Assembly (NCBI RefSeq): GCF_023278565.1
Contig: NC_064682.1
Coordinates: 3,782,001-3,846,000 of the forward strand
Origin: Colletotrichum lupini
Lineage: Eukaryota; Ascomycota; Sordariomycetes; Glomerellales; Glomerellaceae
Reading direction: 5' to 3'
Length of the DNA stretch: 64,000 bases
Below the pieces are notes generated by a model that was not told the DNA's origin, made no database searches, and saw only the letters and a list, made by a program, of their open reading frames with translations. The position numbers and the translations under genes were made by a program. Shown one piece after another: positions 21,500 through 35,100 of the stretch; position 1 is the first letter of the stretch, and the number at the start of each line of letters is the position of its first letter.

Positions 21500-22720
21500 T
21501 AGTCTCTTATTGAACTAAATACCTAGCTAGCGTATAGGTTTAGTTAAGGCCCTAACTACTAAGTCTCCCGCCCTAACGTTTAGCGGCTCCGCTAGCTAGC
21601 CGTGCTTCTTAATAAAGTAAATAACTTCGCACTTATTCGGGTTAAAAAAGACCTTGTTTTCCAAGCCCTATTTAAGAATACCGGCTACGCCTTAGTTAAG
21701 TATTGCGACGTTACTCTCTAAGGAGGGGATAATAGCTAGAATAGTAATATTGTCCGCGTACCCGAATCGCGCATTAGTATCGTCTTTAAAAATCTCTACG
21801 ATATAAAGTAAAAAGATAATAAGAAATAGTAACGACCCCTAAAGTAGCCCGTATAATAAAGAAAAGTATTTTATTATACTTTCTTTTAATCGGACTCTAG
21901 CGGTACGGTTATAGTAAAAGCTAAAGATAAGTCTAATTAAGCTATATAGCTATCCTTATTAACGTAGTCTAACGACGAGCCGGTTTTAAAGAACGGAGTC
22001 AAAGGCTCCCTTTACGTCTATAGTTAGAAGCGTCGCTATGAGCCCCTTTAGAAGGGCTATCTCGATATTATAAGTAAGGCAGGATATTAGATCGACGGCT
22101 AACTTGCCCTATAGCGCCCCGATCTATTATAGACTAACGATGCGCTCGACGATCGCTAGAGAAGCTATCCTTCTAGTTATTAGTCGCTCGAGTCCCTTGC
22201 CCAAGCACGATAGGAGCGTGATCGGCCGCTAGGACCCGGGCTTAGAGGCGTCTCTCCCTGCCTTTTAGATTATAACTACCTTAGCTCTGCGGAAAGGTAG
22301 AGGGAAGTAGCCTACCCGTATATAGGACTAGAATAGTAGCCTAACCGGCTCTAAAATAACGTCCTAGCAGGCCTAGAGGAGGCGTGTTAGTACTAAAGTC
22401 GAGTTATAAATTAGTTTAAAATAGAACTTTATAATTACGTAAGAGAACTCGTTTACGTATATTAAGCATAGTAGTTAAAGCAATTTATTATCTGTAAAAA
22501 GCGCCTTTTTGATAGAAGGAGTCGTTAGCGTTTTTATTATTTTAAATCTAAATCGCCCTATAAGCTATAATATATTATTAGTAGCTTATTAAATTTCGCG
22601 TAATAAGACCGTAAGCTCTAGTACTAACGGTATTATAATAATTTTAAATAATATACTATCGTAAATAAGGCTAGGGGTATAAATTCTATAAATACTAGTA
22701 CTGTTTATAAGCGTAGCCGT
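21500..22720 (-). pseudogene. LINE reverse transcriptase relic
   Basis: The coding region for target-primed reverse transcription. Fingers and palm are legible in one minus frame with few stops. Key residues seen are the first motif A aspartate (TIDVKGAFDS) and YADN in motif C; the lost second aspartate alone would abolish catalysis. Internal TAG/TAA codons are of RIP type. CpA/TpG survive more often than in the flanks, so this copy either escaped several RIP cycles or arrived later. Confidence 0.75.
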
Positions 22721-22790
22721 CGAGGCGGTCCTAGCCCTACTACTCTAATTAAATATCTTACTATTGCTAGAAGAAAAAAGTAGAAAATAA

Positions 22791-23778
22791 GATATTATAT
22801 ATATATTTTAATCTTATAAGTAAAAGGTACTTAAATTAAGTAGGAACTTAGTAATAAATAATATAAATAAGAGTATATAAAAGACTATAGGCTACCGATA
22901 CCTATATATATAGTCTCTAGATATAGCCTATATATACGGCCGCTACGAAGCCTAGCTCTTAGAGCACTCTCCGAACTTAAGAAATATAAGCTAGGACCCT
23001 AGTTTATTTAGTAATAGATTTAGTCCCCTAGTTAAAGTAAAGTAAGTTTAGTATAAAGACCTTATACGCCCTTATAAACGCTAGTATATAGCGCCTTATT
23101 ATCTAGCGGCTTATAATACTTATACTTAGTTACTTTACCTTTATAAGCTTATAAAAATAAACTCGTTAGCTAACTCTTATAGCCCCTAAGGCGCATTCGG
23201 CTAGTTAAGCCGTGAGGTAGATTATTAATATTAGGCTTAATAAGTAAGTTTATTACTAAAATATCCGCTATTACTCCCTCGGTCCGTTACGCAATTCTAT
23301 CCTATAATATTTATTTTCTATTTCCTCCCTTATTAAGCAAATTATATTTACTTACTCTTTAGCTTTAATAGAAGGTCTTAATATATTTTACGTATAATAT
23401 CGTAACTACCTAAACTAACTATTAGATATATTTATATAGATATTAAAAGCGCTTATTTACTATACTATCTCGTTAGCTAGGTTAGGTATAAAGTACTTTA
23501 ATATAATACCGTCGAGCTTACTTTTTAACTCGCAAAGTCTGCCTAGCTTAAATAAAAAGGCTTAAGGATATATATATAAATATCTAAATAAGCTTTAAGC
23601 GAACCTCTGGATTACTAAGAGAATGCCTTATAAATCGTTATAATATATATACTTTTATTATATTAAGATATAATACTAAAACTCCGAGCCGGAATATAAG
23701 GAGGAATTCGTATATATTACTTAAACTACCGTAGTTTTTTTTATATATAGACCAAAAGCCTCGTATAATTAAGCTACC
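22791..23778. other. RIP-mutated tract downstream of the dehydrogenase relic
   Basis: A minus frame around 22.9-23.4 kb is readable (for example NNLPHGLTSRMRLRGYKS) with only RIP-type stops, suggesting another degraded coding region. I do not recognise the family. No repeat boundary was found. Confidence 0.35.
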
Positions 23779-24941
23779 TTACTCCGGAAAGCGGATAGCT
23801 ACTTTAGTTTCCTTTTTTTTATTAAAGCGTTTATAATACTCTAGTGCGTCCTTAATACTAATAACTGCGCTAATTATAAAGCTTAAGTAGGCTTTATTAC
23901 TATTAATAAGGTTAATTAACTAGGGAGCGTACGGCTTAGGATTAACGGCTCCTATTTAAAAACTTAAGCCCTTAATAAAAAAGGACGAGACGGGGAAGGA
24001 AATTATAAGTAAGATATTATTATTATACGGTGCGCTAAGTAAATCGTTTTATAAACTATATATACTTAATTAGCCTATACCTCTTTCAAAATGCGCTACG
24101 TTAATTATTTATTATATAATAGTGCTCTCGTTTATTTAAAGGCTCGAGTTTAATACCTCTATATTAATATAGTCTATAGTACGTATAACCCCGTCCGGTT
24201 TGCGAGCTAGAATTTAGGTAATAAGGTCTTTATTAATAAAGTTAATCGGGATAGCGCTAATAAAAGCGGTGAGAGTAAGGTATTGTTTTATATATTTAAC
24301 GACGTAGACCTTAGATACTCTACGTAAAATAGCTAAATAAGTAAATAGTAGCCTAACGGGACCCGCCCCGAAAACAGCGACGGAATTACCGAGTTCGAAT
24401 CTAGTATAGTTAATACCGGCCTATTCCGTAGCGAAAATATTTAAAACGGTTAGGTAGTCGTGCTCGATCGTTAAGTTAGTAGTATTATAAGTTAACGGGA
24501 TAGGGATTAGGTTAGTTTTAGTAAAGGGGACCCTTACGTATTTAGCTACGTAGCCTCTTATTAACGAACCTCTCTTTAGTATACTTAAGATATATATAAT
24601 ATAGGCCTATTCGTACTTTATAAACTACCTAGACCTATCTTACTATTCCCGAAGCTAAAGTATTCTTTCGACCTCTAATTTATCTCTAAATAATCCTTAA
24701 ATACGGTATCGGGGATAATAACATAGTCCCTAACGGTAAAGGAGGATATGGTATTACTAGTTTTTAAAATATAACTAACGGCCTCGTAGCTTATTATTTA
24801 TAATACCGCACTACTTATATAGCCGCGGTAAATATATAAATTAGATCCGCATACGGCCGCGGTAGTTACCTATATAATAACATCCGTCTCTTTTTAAATA
24901 GCTAGCTTAGTAATATCTTGAATTATTATTTTAAAAGGCAT
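23779..24941 (-). pseudogene. Zn-dependent alcohol/formaldehyde dehydrogenase relic
   Basis: A medium-chain dehydrogenase/reductase of the glutathione-independent formaldehyde dehydrogenase-like group, NAD(P)- and zinc-dependent. It is legible almost end to end. The N-terminal catalytic zinc region reads TDVII-VTTAAVCGSNLYIY, with N for the usual D. The Rossmann motif is SVAVFGAGPVRLL near 24.36-24.39 kb, with R for the last glycine. The C-terminus reads GAVNPKPYAP then NSNKAYLSFIISAVIS, YYKRFNKKKETKVAIRFPE and stop at 23779. The proposed start 24941 is the first in-frame ATG; the true start may lie further upstream. The length, about 388 codons, is normal. Many TAA/TAG stops and G-to-A or C-to-T substitutions kill it. 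Confidence 0.75.
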
Positions 24942-27900
24942 GCTATAGTAAATAACTACGCGTATAATCGTAGCTAGTTAAGAAAGATTAAGTAATATTA
25001 CTAAATATTAAAGAACGTCGATACTTAAAATAGTTATATATATAAGGTAATGATGCGATTTTATAGTATATATAATAACGGTCTAATACGATTCTCGGTC
25101 CTTATTTATAAGAGGTTTAAAACTTTAAGACGTAGCGCGAGCTATAGTTATACGTATATATATTGCTAAACTATATAGGCTTTTCTTTACTAATATAATT
25201 AATTAACTACGTTAGTATATATTATTAGAGCACTCGTAGCCTAGCTAGTTAGTATAGTAAGTAGCTTGAGTAATAATTATTAAAAAAGTAATAGGGTACT
25301 ATATAAAATATACCTCGCACGAGTTAAAATAGACGCTCTAGCCAATACGACCATTCTTAATTATAGAGTTACGGCTACCGTATTCCGATATATATATTAG
25401 TATTTTAAATATAACGCTTAAAGGCAATTATCTCTACTCTATCGAGATAGGGGTAAAAGATAAACTAGCCCAGAGCCCTTTCTAGCCTTAATCAGTAGTA
25501 AAAAACGGCACGGCCCTTGTATAGTACTACTAGGGATAATAACGACCTATACCTAAAAATCAAAAGCAAATCTGGATTTACGGAGGCAATAATAGTAGAA
25601 ATATCGGAATAGCTTTTCGCCGTTTCTATTAGTGTATAAGGTTATAGACCGGTATTATAAAGTATTAGCTAACTTAATATAAGCTAAAGTTTACTACTTT
25701 ATAGTAGTTAGAGGAATAGTCCGGTATAAAGGCTATTATAATATAAGTTCTTAGAGGACGCCGCTAAGGAAAACCTCGTTTTAGCTTTCGGCTCTACGAA
25801 CCCCGCGTACCCCGCTCTTTATTAAACTTTATTATTTAAATACGGCGCATATCGTAGTACTACTTCTATTTAAGTAGTATTATTAACTAGACCTACGGAT
25901 ACTATATAATATTAATAAGCGCCGAAAATTACCCTTTATTACGTATTTTAACTTAGTTATACGTATTTAACTCCTAGAGCTATGCCCTATTTTTAGTAAA
26001 CATACGTATTTATATCCTTATATATTACTTAAGAACTTCCCGTACTATATAGACCCGTTTCTAATTCTTATCTTACTTTTACTTAGTTAGTAACGGGACC
26101 TATAGGACCTAATAGTAATTTCTAACCGAGGAGCGAGCCCGGGCCCCGTAATAGTATCTAGCCCGCGTTTAGGTAGAAGTAGTCGATAATATTTATACCG
26201 GCCTACCTTAGCTCGTTTAGTTCTTTTTATTACTATTTACTGTTACTATATATAAACCTAAAAAAAACTAGCTATATTATATAAAGATCTTAATATAAGG
26301 ACTTTTCTAATTTTTTAACGCGTTTTATTAGCGGGACGAATAGTATTTTTTATTACTTTTTAATATTAATAAGCGTTACGTTAGGGACGTTATTTAATAA
26401 GAAGCTAACGGAAACGGTTAGCGTTACTCCGTTATTATTTATTAAGCTCGTATAAATAACTTAGGCTTATAATATAAACTAAGCCTAGAGCTTTAAAATA
26501 CTAGCCGTATATAACGTTAATAGCTCGCTTATAATCTTTTTATATATATTTATAAAGTCGTCTAAGCTCTAGTTCTTAGTAAAACAAAAGAGCACCGTAA
26601 CGATTTCTAATTTTATTTAATATTTAATATCTACGTCGCCTATATCCTAACTATATTAAACCTAGTTAATAACGGCGCTAATACGATACTTAGTAATTAT
26701 AATCTCTTTAGGGCTTAGAAAACTAGCCGCTAGCGGTCTATCGTCTTATAAATAGATTATTTTTATTTTAAATCGCGCTACTAGTATACCCTAATAGAGT
26801 TATTTCTTATCCGCTACGTATAGGTTATCGTTAATATTAAATAAGTAATCTAAGTACTTAACTAAAACTTAAAGCTTATAAATATATACGAGCTATTATA
26901 AGTGGCTTAGTAGCCTAATCTAAGTAAGTATTTATAATCTATTTAGTAAACTATTATTAATAATATAAATAATAAATATAAAACTACGGGACTTTATACC
27001 TCGTATAGCTTAAGGTTATAAAAAGCGATACGCTTCGTTATACTTATTATATAAGTATCGAAGCGGACGAGTTATAGTAAATAGAAAGTGCGTAGATAGG
27101 GTCTAGTTTACGTCTATTTATAAGCTATTAAGAGGTCTCGATAGATTATAGCTTATTATTATAGCGAGACGAATGCGAGAGTTCGTACGTCGGTTTAATA
27201 ATAAATAGGTATTAACGTAATATCTTTTTATACTTATACTACTTTGCATAAGATTTAGAAGCGGTAATATAAACCTAGTACGTAGCTACTTAATTTAGTT
27301 TCTTAGGCCGTTAACTTCGTTACTTAATATTTACGCTATATATAGGTTCGAAAAGGTTAAAACCATCCCCGCGGCGCAAAGAGCTATATTTTATAATATT
27401 ATATACTACTTCGCTAAACCTATATTAATCGTATTATAGAGGGGTCGATTTAAGTAAAGATACCTAGAACTGCTTATAATCGCATCTGCTATAATACTAT
27501 AACCGATATCTATTCTATAAAATATATTATAGGCTCTATAAAGTATATATACTATATAGCGTATAGCCTTTTTTAAAAATTAGTAAAGGTCTCCCCCTTA
27601 GACTACCCTATCCGTAAACATCCCGGTATATACTAGAGACGGAGTAATAACTACTAACCTACTATCCTTGCTCTTATTATTTATTAGCTAAAGCTACTTA
27701 TTAAGGGCTTACGATAGCTAGCGTAATTAGTAACTAGCGTAATTAGCTTACTTTTACTATAGGGAATATTACCGCTTTTATAACTATTTTAACATAGGGT
27801 CCGTTCTTATATATTACTATACTTATCTTTTATTAATATTTATAACTATAATATATCCCTAGCCCTCCCTTTACTAAATTCTTTTTTTAGTAGCTTTTAC
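24942..27900. other. RIP-mutated tract with an unrecognised minus-strand relic
   Basis: Around 26.3-27.3 kb the minus strand has long frames with RIP-type stops only, including QIKLEIVTVLFCFTKNQSLD and DDFINIYKKIISELLTLYTA. It looks like a soluble protein of several hundred residues, but I do not recognise it. A patch at about 25.48-25.63 kb keeps normal CpA/TpG on both strands and may be an un-RIPed intergenic remnant. Confidence 0.35.
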
Positions 27901-29570
27901 GTACTATATATAGTAATAGTATATACCTTAAGTTCTATAAGGCTAGCCTTAAATATAGTACTTACGACTATTTTTAATATCGTTTATAACGCTCGCTAAC
28001 TCCTCGTATAAGATCTCTTATTTACATTAGTCTAAACGACGTTATAACGAGCGACCCAGACCTTATAAAGTATATATTTGGCGTACGTACTAAGTATACG
28101 CGTTTAGATTAATATAATATAATATAACTAGATTTAAAAAACGATAACGTACTATTTACTAAAAACGATATAATATATACTTAACTCCGGTTTTAGATAG
28201 CGAGAGGGGTAAGTTATCTTCTTATATATACTATAAGTTAATTCGTATAAACTACTAACGATTATAATAAAATATTTTAATAAAAATATTATTAACTTTA
28301 AAGCTAAAATCGACGAGAGCATTCTTCGACTTATATCGATAATTAATATATATACTTCTTAAGATAAAAGATTTAACTTCGGTCTAAAGGTATAATACTT
28401 TATGCTTAACGTTATTTTAGATCTCGTATTTAGTAAGCCGTTCGGCGATCTAGCTTCTAATTTAGATATTTATAACTATATTTACTTAACGGAATATAAT
28501 ATACTAAATATCGTCGTCGCGGCCGTTCTACCCTCTTTACTCTATATATTATTATAGCTTTTACTTCGGTAGCTATTATTTTTTAAAAAATAACGCTAGC
28601 GGGTTCGGAAGGCTAATTTAGTACGTATTATCGTATTCCTTTTTAGATCTAGTCTATGCTTAATAGTTTAAGTTGCCGACTTACGTAGTCTTTATTACGT
28701 TCTTATAAGCCCGGTATAATTAATATATATCGATAGGATAGTAAAGGAAATTACTAGCAAGCGCTTTAGGTTAAGTAAGAAGATAAGGTAAGATATACTT
28801 AGCTCTTTCGTAATATACGGCCTAATATAAAAAGAGGCGTCGTTAGAAATCCTTATATAAATATATAAGTTATTAAGATCTTTTCGGTTTTATATTTTAA
28901 AGCTATTACTAACTTTTTTAATAAACTCGCTAGATTAGATACGACGGTTATAGTAATCCGAGCTATGCTATTTTATTTTATTACTAATTTATAAATATTC
29001 GTAATATTTTATATAGAGATCGAGCGCTTTTGGCCGTTTTAGCTTATTATAAAAGAAGCGGAGGTGCGAAATATAGCTTATTTATAGGCTATTATTAAGG
29101 AAGGCTTACGTATTTTCCCTTTAGTTATTAAATAGATATTAAAAGAAGTCCCTAAAGGTAGTAATATTTTTAAAAGCGTATACTTACTAAAGGGAATACG
29201 TATTAGTTACGGAGCGTAGGGTATTTTTTATTAAAGCGATATTTAAAGTTAAGACGCTAACGATTTTTAATTAGATCGATAGGTTATAGCGGATATAGAG
29301 AGCTTAAGATCGATAAAAGTAACGCTCGAGCTTATTTTCGGTTATAATAAATAGAAGTATTTCGGACGGAATATAGTAATAATAGAGCTATAGAAGTTAT
29401 TTATCAAGGTACGTTATATATATTTAGTATATAGTTTTATTTTTATAAAAACGACGTACTAATATTTTAGTTAGTTACTAAGGAGATTTAACTTAGTATT
29501 ATATAACCCTACGAGGCTATAGAAGTTACTTAATTATAAGATCTTTTTATAATTTTAGTATTAGATAAGG
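27900..29570 (+). pseudogene. Cytochrome P450 relic
   Basis: A plus-strand P450 monooxygenase that would use haem and a reductase partner at the ER. The 5' end is not sharp; readable text begins near 28.1 kb. Seen in order: FGLKV-YFTLNVILDLVFSK and PFGDLASNLD (28.38-28.48 kb), an I-helix remnant ARLDTTVIVIRAILF (28.94 kb), the K-helix KEGLRIFP with its ExxR (about 29.10 kb), the RPDRW-type loop (DDFRPDRW after reversing RIP), and the haem loop FGYNK-KYFGRN (29336-29375). In that loop the axial cysteine is Y (TGT to TAT), so it is certainly dead. The FGYGKWKCLG-type loop is characteristic of pisatin demethylase-like fungal P450s. After NPTRL the frame closes near 29.57 kb. Confidence 0.75.
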
Positions 29571-30300
29571 GTATACTAGCTATTAGTAAAAGCGTTTGGC
29601 TAAGATAGATTATAAAAAAGCGAGGATGTGCTATTTACTGTTATTATTATAAGTTTATAACTAGTTAGCGCGGGCTAAATAGGTAATAAAAGGTTTATTA
29701 GCGCCGCGGCATCGCTTAGTACTACGGAGTAGGTTACGGGGACGCTAATACTAGGTGCCTATTCGTAGGATAGTAGATAGGTAAGCCGCAAATTAGATAA
29801 CGTAGTTACGTAGCTACTAGAGCTCGATATAGATAAAAAATATAGGGAAATATAATAATTAAAGGGGGTAAGCCTAGAAGGGTAGGTAAGGTAGCGTGCC
29901 TAGGGGATACTTTAGTTATAATAAATATATTATAATAAACGGAGACTGGGGTATAGTTAATTAGAAAAGACACCCGTCCTTAAGGCCTTACGGTCGCCCG
30001 CCTCTTTATAATACTCGAGATAAATGGATAGAGAAGAGACGGTATTATAATTGAGACTTGATTTAGATGCTATGCGGAGGGACGGGGGTCCTAGTCTGGG
30101 GGTGGAATGTTTTTAGATCCCGTGGCGGTTAGTTATCTAGCTATAAGATAACTTTTTAGAAGCTCTAAGGGTGTGACGGTACGTATTTAAGTATAGGTGC
30201 GCTAACTTATATTAGCTACCTTTTCTTTTCTCTCTTTTTCCCTATATTTACTAAATAAGGGTATAGAACTTAATAAAGACGCTCGACTCTCTCTGCCTCC
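29571..30300. other. Spacer with strand-asymmetric RIP
   Basis: No gene was recognised. Between 30000 and 30200, TpG is kept about a dozen times while CpA is absent. The same stretch has a purine-rich GGGGGTGGAA before TGTTTTTAG and a TATA-like GTATTTAAGTATAGG near 30185, so a solo LTR or a promoter is possible, but no second copy exists in the window. Confidence 0.35.
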
Positions 30301-33300
30301 CGTCTCTACCCTTAAGCGTCGTACTAAGTATAATAACTAAGGCTATTTAATTATAGTTAAGATAGTGCGACGTTATAAATAGGCATTGCTAATATAGTCG
30401 AGGTATACGACCGAATTAGTTACTTAACTTAAAAAAAGATTACCGCATTTTCTTAGCCTTCCTTATAAACGATTAGTAACATAGGAGAGAAATGGTAATA
30501 TAAATATTAGCTAGAATAACTAGTTAGTATTTAAGTTATACGGAATATTATATACGTGTCGTTTCTTTTTAAGGATATACGGTAATAATAACGGGCGATA
30601 GTAAAGCTATAAGCGAAAATAGTTAGGTTAAAGTGTACCGATCTTAACTACGGCTTCTTATATACTATTGCATACTCTAAGAGCCTCTATTTAATCTACT
30701 AGCGGGTTGGGCTTGTTTATAAAGTTTGTAATAGTAGTGCGGTTCGCTAGATAAATCGGCTATTCCCGTTAACTCGTGCTTACTAACCCTTAATCGCGGT
30801 CTAGTTAATGCCGAAATCCCTTATATAGGGAATCGGTTACTTATAAAATTCGGAGTTCCTATTTTATAAGCTTACTAATGTTTTTTAGAGTATTAACTAT
30901 GAGCTACGTAGCCCGTATTCCCTTATTATTTATTAATAATTAAAAACTCGCGAATAAATTAGGAATATATCGCTGCGCTATAGATATAGCGCTACTTATT
31001 ACTACCGTACAATACTACTTATTATAAGACCTACCCGTTTTATTTAATATTTTAATATAACTCTTTCTAAGTATTATACTAAGACGTAATAAGCTACTTC
31101 TTTTTTTATATATCTTTTATTAACTTCCTCGCTTTATAATAGAATATAATATTAGCGGCGACCCTAGGTATAATTATACCCTCGTCCCTACTATTTTACG
31201 TTTAAGTTAGAACTAATATTAGATAAGTTGAGATTCGTAAGCTCTAGTTTTATATTTAGGCTTATTTTAAGAGTAATAAATAGATTCCGAGGCCTAGACC
31301 GATCCGTTAGGTAGCTAGTTAGTCTATGCGGTCGGAGCTAGGTCCGGACTTATATATATATAGCCTATAGCTAGGGAAGGAGCCTCGACTAGCTAGCTAT
31401 AACGACTTTATAGAGCTATCGAGCTATATAATACTTAAAACTAAAAGCGCCCTCGAACTTAACGATTACGCGCTCCGCTTCTTTTATTTAATACTACTAT
31501 CCTCGAGATATTACGAGTCCTTATATAAGTTTTTACAATATATTATTAATATCCCGAGTTCGTAATTATAAATTCCGGTTTACTTAAACCGATAACTAAT
31601 AACGAAAAATAAAAACGACGTCTATTAGTAAGTAACTTATTATAAATAAATTATCGGACGGCCGAGTAATAAAGCTTCTTTCCGAGTTTAATATAGCCGA
31701 TTATATCTACTTGGTAATATACTTTTATTTATAATAATAAGTTTAGAATTTTAATCGTTTATTAACGTTATTAAATATATATAACGGTTAAGTAAGAAAG
31801 AAGTTAACCCCCTACTCCCCCTCCCTTAACTTAATCTTATTTTTGTTTTTATTTTTATAAAGGTTTAGCTATTACTTATAAACCCGAATCTAATCGCATT
31901 ATAAAGCCCTTAGATAACGACCTTATTACTAAGCTATATCTTACTATTTTTAATTTTAAACGCCGTAATAGCCCTTAGGTACTAGAGTTAAATTAAAATA
32001 TAGGCTTAGAGGAAAAATATTTCCTTTTTAAATATCTTTAATGTTATTATTAGATATTCGTATTAATATTTCGGACTCCTAAGGAATTAAAGCTAAGAAG
32101 TTTACTTCCGTTTAGTCCTTTACTAATTAAGAGTTATAGTACTTATAAAAAAGATAAAATAGTTCGAATATATTTTCGTAACGTAAAAGTAACGTTACGA
32201 GCTCTTAGTATATCTAGAACGTTATATTTTATATAATATTATTAAGGGAGTATAGTTATAACTTTGCCCCGCGCTCTAAAAATAGTACTACCGTCTTGCG
32301 CGCCGAATCGTTTTTTAATAATAACCGAGTTAAGGCCGTCTAGCCGTACTTATTTAAAATATTTATATTAATATTTCGAACGGTAATTAAACGCTCTATT
32401 GCCTTATATAATATTATTACTAACTTAAAAAGGAGTAGCCGTTTATTAATATCGATATTTATTACTTATATTATACTATTCGGATTAGCCCCGCGTCGAA
32501 TTAGCCTCCGAATTAAGACGGCTCTATTAGAGCTAGATCTTTTTAAAAAAGATACTAGGGGAGCTAAAAGAGCTAAGTAAAAGAGATATTATAGGTTATA
32601 TTATACTTTATACTTAAGGAAATATATAATAAAGCGAAATAGGCTATTTTAGTAATAGTATTTTAAAAAGCGGTCCGCGTAGTTCTTAGGGGCTATCCTA
32701 GTTTAAAAATCGGTCTGTTATTAAAAGAGTAGTTAGATAGTTAAGCTATATATAAGCGGGTATTATATTATATAAAATAGCGGGGTACGGTTATACGCGT
32801 TTTTTAAAACTACCCCCGGTGCCGGTTTTTCGAGGATTCGCTTAATAATAGCGACTAGACTAGTAGTAAAGGCAATATAAAGAGGCGTAAGTTAGCTACT
32901 TAATAATAGCTAATCTCTTATTAACTTTCCTAGATATATCGTAATATTTAAAGTAAGTAACTTATCTAATTACTATTCCGTTATACTCGTTATACTTAGA
33001 ATAAACGTAACGAGTTCCTCTCTTTACTTAAGAACGGCGACGGTAAATAGGGATAGGCTAGTAGTAAACTAACCTAGAATTTATAAAAGCTTTAATATAA
33101 ACCGCCTTAGGAATATTTCGGTTAGCGTAATAGTAAACTACGGGGCCTAAATATCTATCCTAATATATACTAATACTTCGACTACGCAGAATGCTACGGT
33201 ATTATTATAATAATAAATAACTACTTATTAAGTAATAGAATAGCGTTCTAATAGAACGTTATGTTAATAAATCCGTAGTCTAAAGGCTTTCCAAAACTTT

Positions 33301-35100
33301 TAAAAGCACTATAAGACGCGTATCTATATTAGATAGTTATAATCGTTAAAAATAATATTAATAAGCTCGGGGGGTAGTCTATTTAACATAGTTATATAAC
33401 TTTAGTATAATATTTAAGTATAAAGCGAGAGAAGGTTTAATAACAAGACCTTAAGATAACTTTAGTTATAACTAGTCGCGTCCTATTTATATAGGCCGGC
33501 CGCTTAATAACGTACGTAATAATTCGGGACCGTTAAGCTATAAAAAGATAATATAATATAGGTCCGCTCCGTTTTTAATTACAAAATAGAATTATTAAAG
33601 ACCTTATACTAGGGCTATCGGAGATTAGTAACTTTTTATATACTTACGGTACTTATAAAGCCTAATGCTAATATATTCGCCGTATTTATTTTTTTCTCCT
33701 TATGCCCTAACGACGCTATTTACTTAGTAGACCGAATCTTATTCTTATATCTTTCTATTACTTCTTACTCGCGTCCCTATTTAGTTATATAATCGTATAA
33801 TAAAGATTACCGTCCTTAATTACTTAACGGAGTATGCCTAGTATATAAATAATTAAAAGTTAATAAGATCGGTTATATTTCCTAGATCTACGCCGTCCGC
33901 GTCTAAGCCCTTAGGTATAAAAAACGCCTATACTAACTTAATTAGCTTACAAAAGCTCTCTACCTTAACGATTAACTTTTTAACGCTTTATATATACTAA
34001 ATATTAGTATATACCGCTAATGGTATCCGTTTTTAAATAAACTTACCGCTCCGTAAAGTTAGTTAAGGTTAACTTATATAATTTATAAAAAGCCTTATTT
34101 CTAGTAGATAAATAATTAAGTCTTAAATTACGTAATATATTAGTATATATTCCTAATAGCCGTATCCTAACGATTAAACATACCGATCCGTAGTATTAAA
34201 AAGAATCTACTATAGGGTACTAAAGTTTTTTAATAAGTAAGTCTTATATAGGGGTTAAGTAATTCCGAGTAGTCTTATATTAGAGAGCTCTTAGTAACGG
34301 ATATACTCTAACTTAAGGTTCTATTCCTAGATAAGTAAGGTATTTTAGAGGTTCTCTCGGGGTCTTATTTTACGAACGGATAGTTAGTATAGAGTATTTA
34401 AGAATTCTTATATCCTCTTATATTAAAAGACCTTAAGGTAATTAAGGCCTAACTAAGCCGCTTTAAAGGCCGTCTCTACTTTATACCGCGGCCATTATTA
34501 AAGACTATTTTTATATTCTTATTTCTTTATTAATAGCTTATTAATAACTATTATAGCCGCTATTACTACTCCTCTAGCCCGCACGCGGGTTATAAATAAA
34601 GTAAAATAACCAGTGCTATTATACTAAATAAGATCCTCTAAGTAGATGCCTATTCGATTATTATATATATATTATCGACGGCTAGTATAGTATAAGGGTA
34701 AGGGAGGGGGGCGAATAGGCTAAAAGTAAAAAATAGCGCGACTATAATACGGAACTTATCTTATAAAATAATTATACTCGCTAATTAAGAATATCCTAAG
34801 TAATCGCTATAGCCTAGTTAATTATTATATATACTACTACGGTTATAACTCCAGCGAGTCTTAAAATAGAAGCTACTTTAGGCTTAAGGTACGGAATACG
34901 CTCTAATTTAGAAATAAAATTAGCGTTTCCTACTTTACTAATTCGCGCTAGCGTCTAGTTAATAAATACTTATCCTATAAGTACGTACTACCGCGTCTAA
35001 ATCTCTCGCTTATTATATTTAAAATACCGCGGAGTCTAAACTAATAGGGCGACGTTTCTTATTAACGGCGAGGTAAAGCTTAATTTATAACCTATAGGGA
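30301..35100. other. RIP-mutated tract, no gene identified
   Basis: TpA-rich throughout. Readable frames with RIP-type stops occur (for example plus near 31.2-31.6 kb and 34.3-34.5 kb), but both strands read about equally well and no diagnostic motif appears. Thus coding strand and function are undecided. No LTRs or terminal repeats were found. Confidence 0.35.

Larger units (their letters stand above)
19788..22790 (-). mobile_element. Tad-like LINE (family B), RT and RNase H, 5'-truncated
   Basis: This minus-strand non-LTR retrotransposon is much better preserved than family A. The reverse transcriptase starts near 22.7 kb: KPGS-RPITLLSCLGKGLERL, motif A LTIDVKGAFDSV near 22.0 kb, and motif C FGYADNITILA at about 21.74-21.77 kb, where the second catalytic aspartate reads N (a G-to-A change). 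The maturase-like linker follows, then RNase H: FLDGSRVTNGAVGYG at about 20.83-20.86 kb and a QGIKKNEAVNRLAKEGT box near 20.5 kb. No endonuclease domain precedes the RT, so it is 5'-truncated. The pogo element abuts its 3' end. Fragments of the same family lie at 1-154 and 701-843. Confidence 0.8.

Noticed and set aside
30098..30300. Solo LTR with purine tract and TATA-like box
   Set aside because: Suggestive ends, but no second copy, no target duplication and no adjacent retroelement domains could be found.
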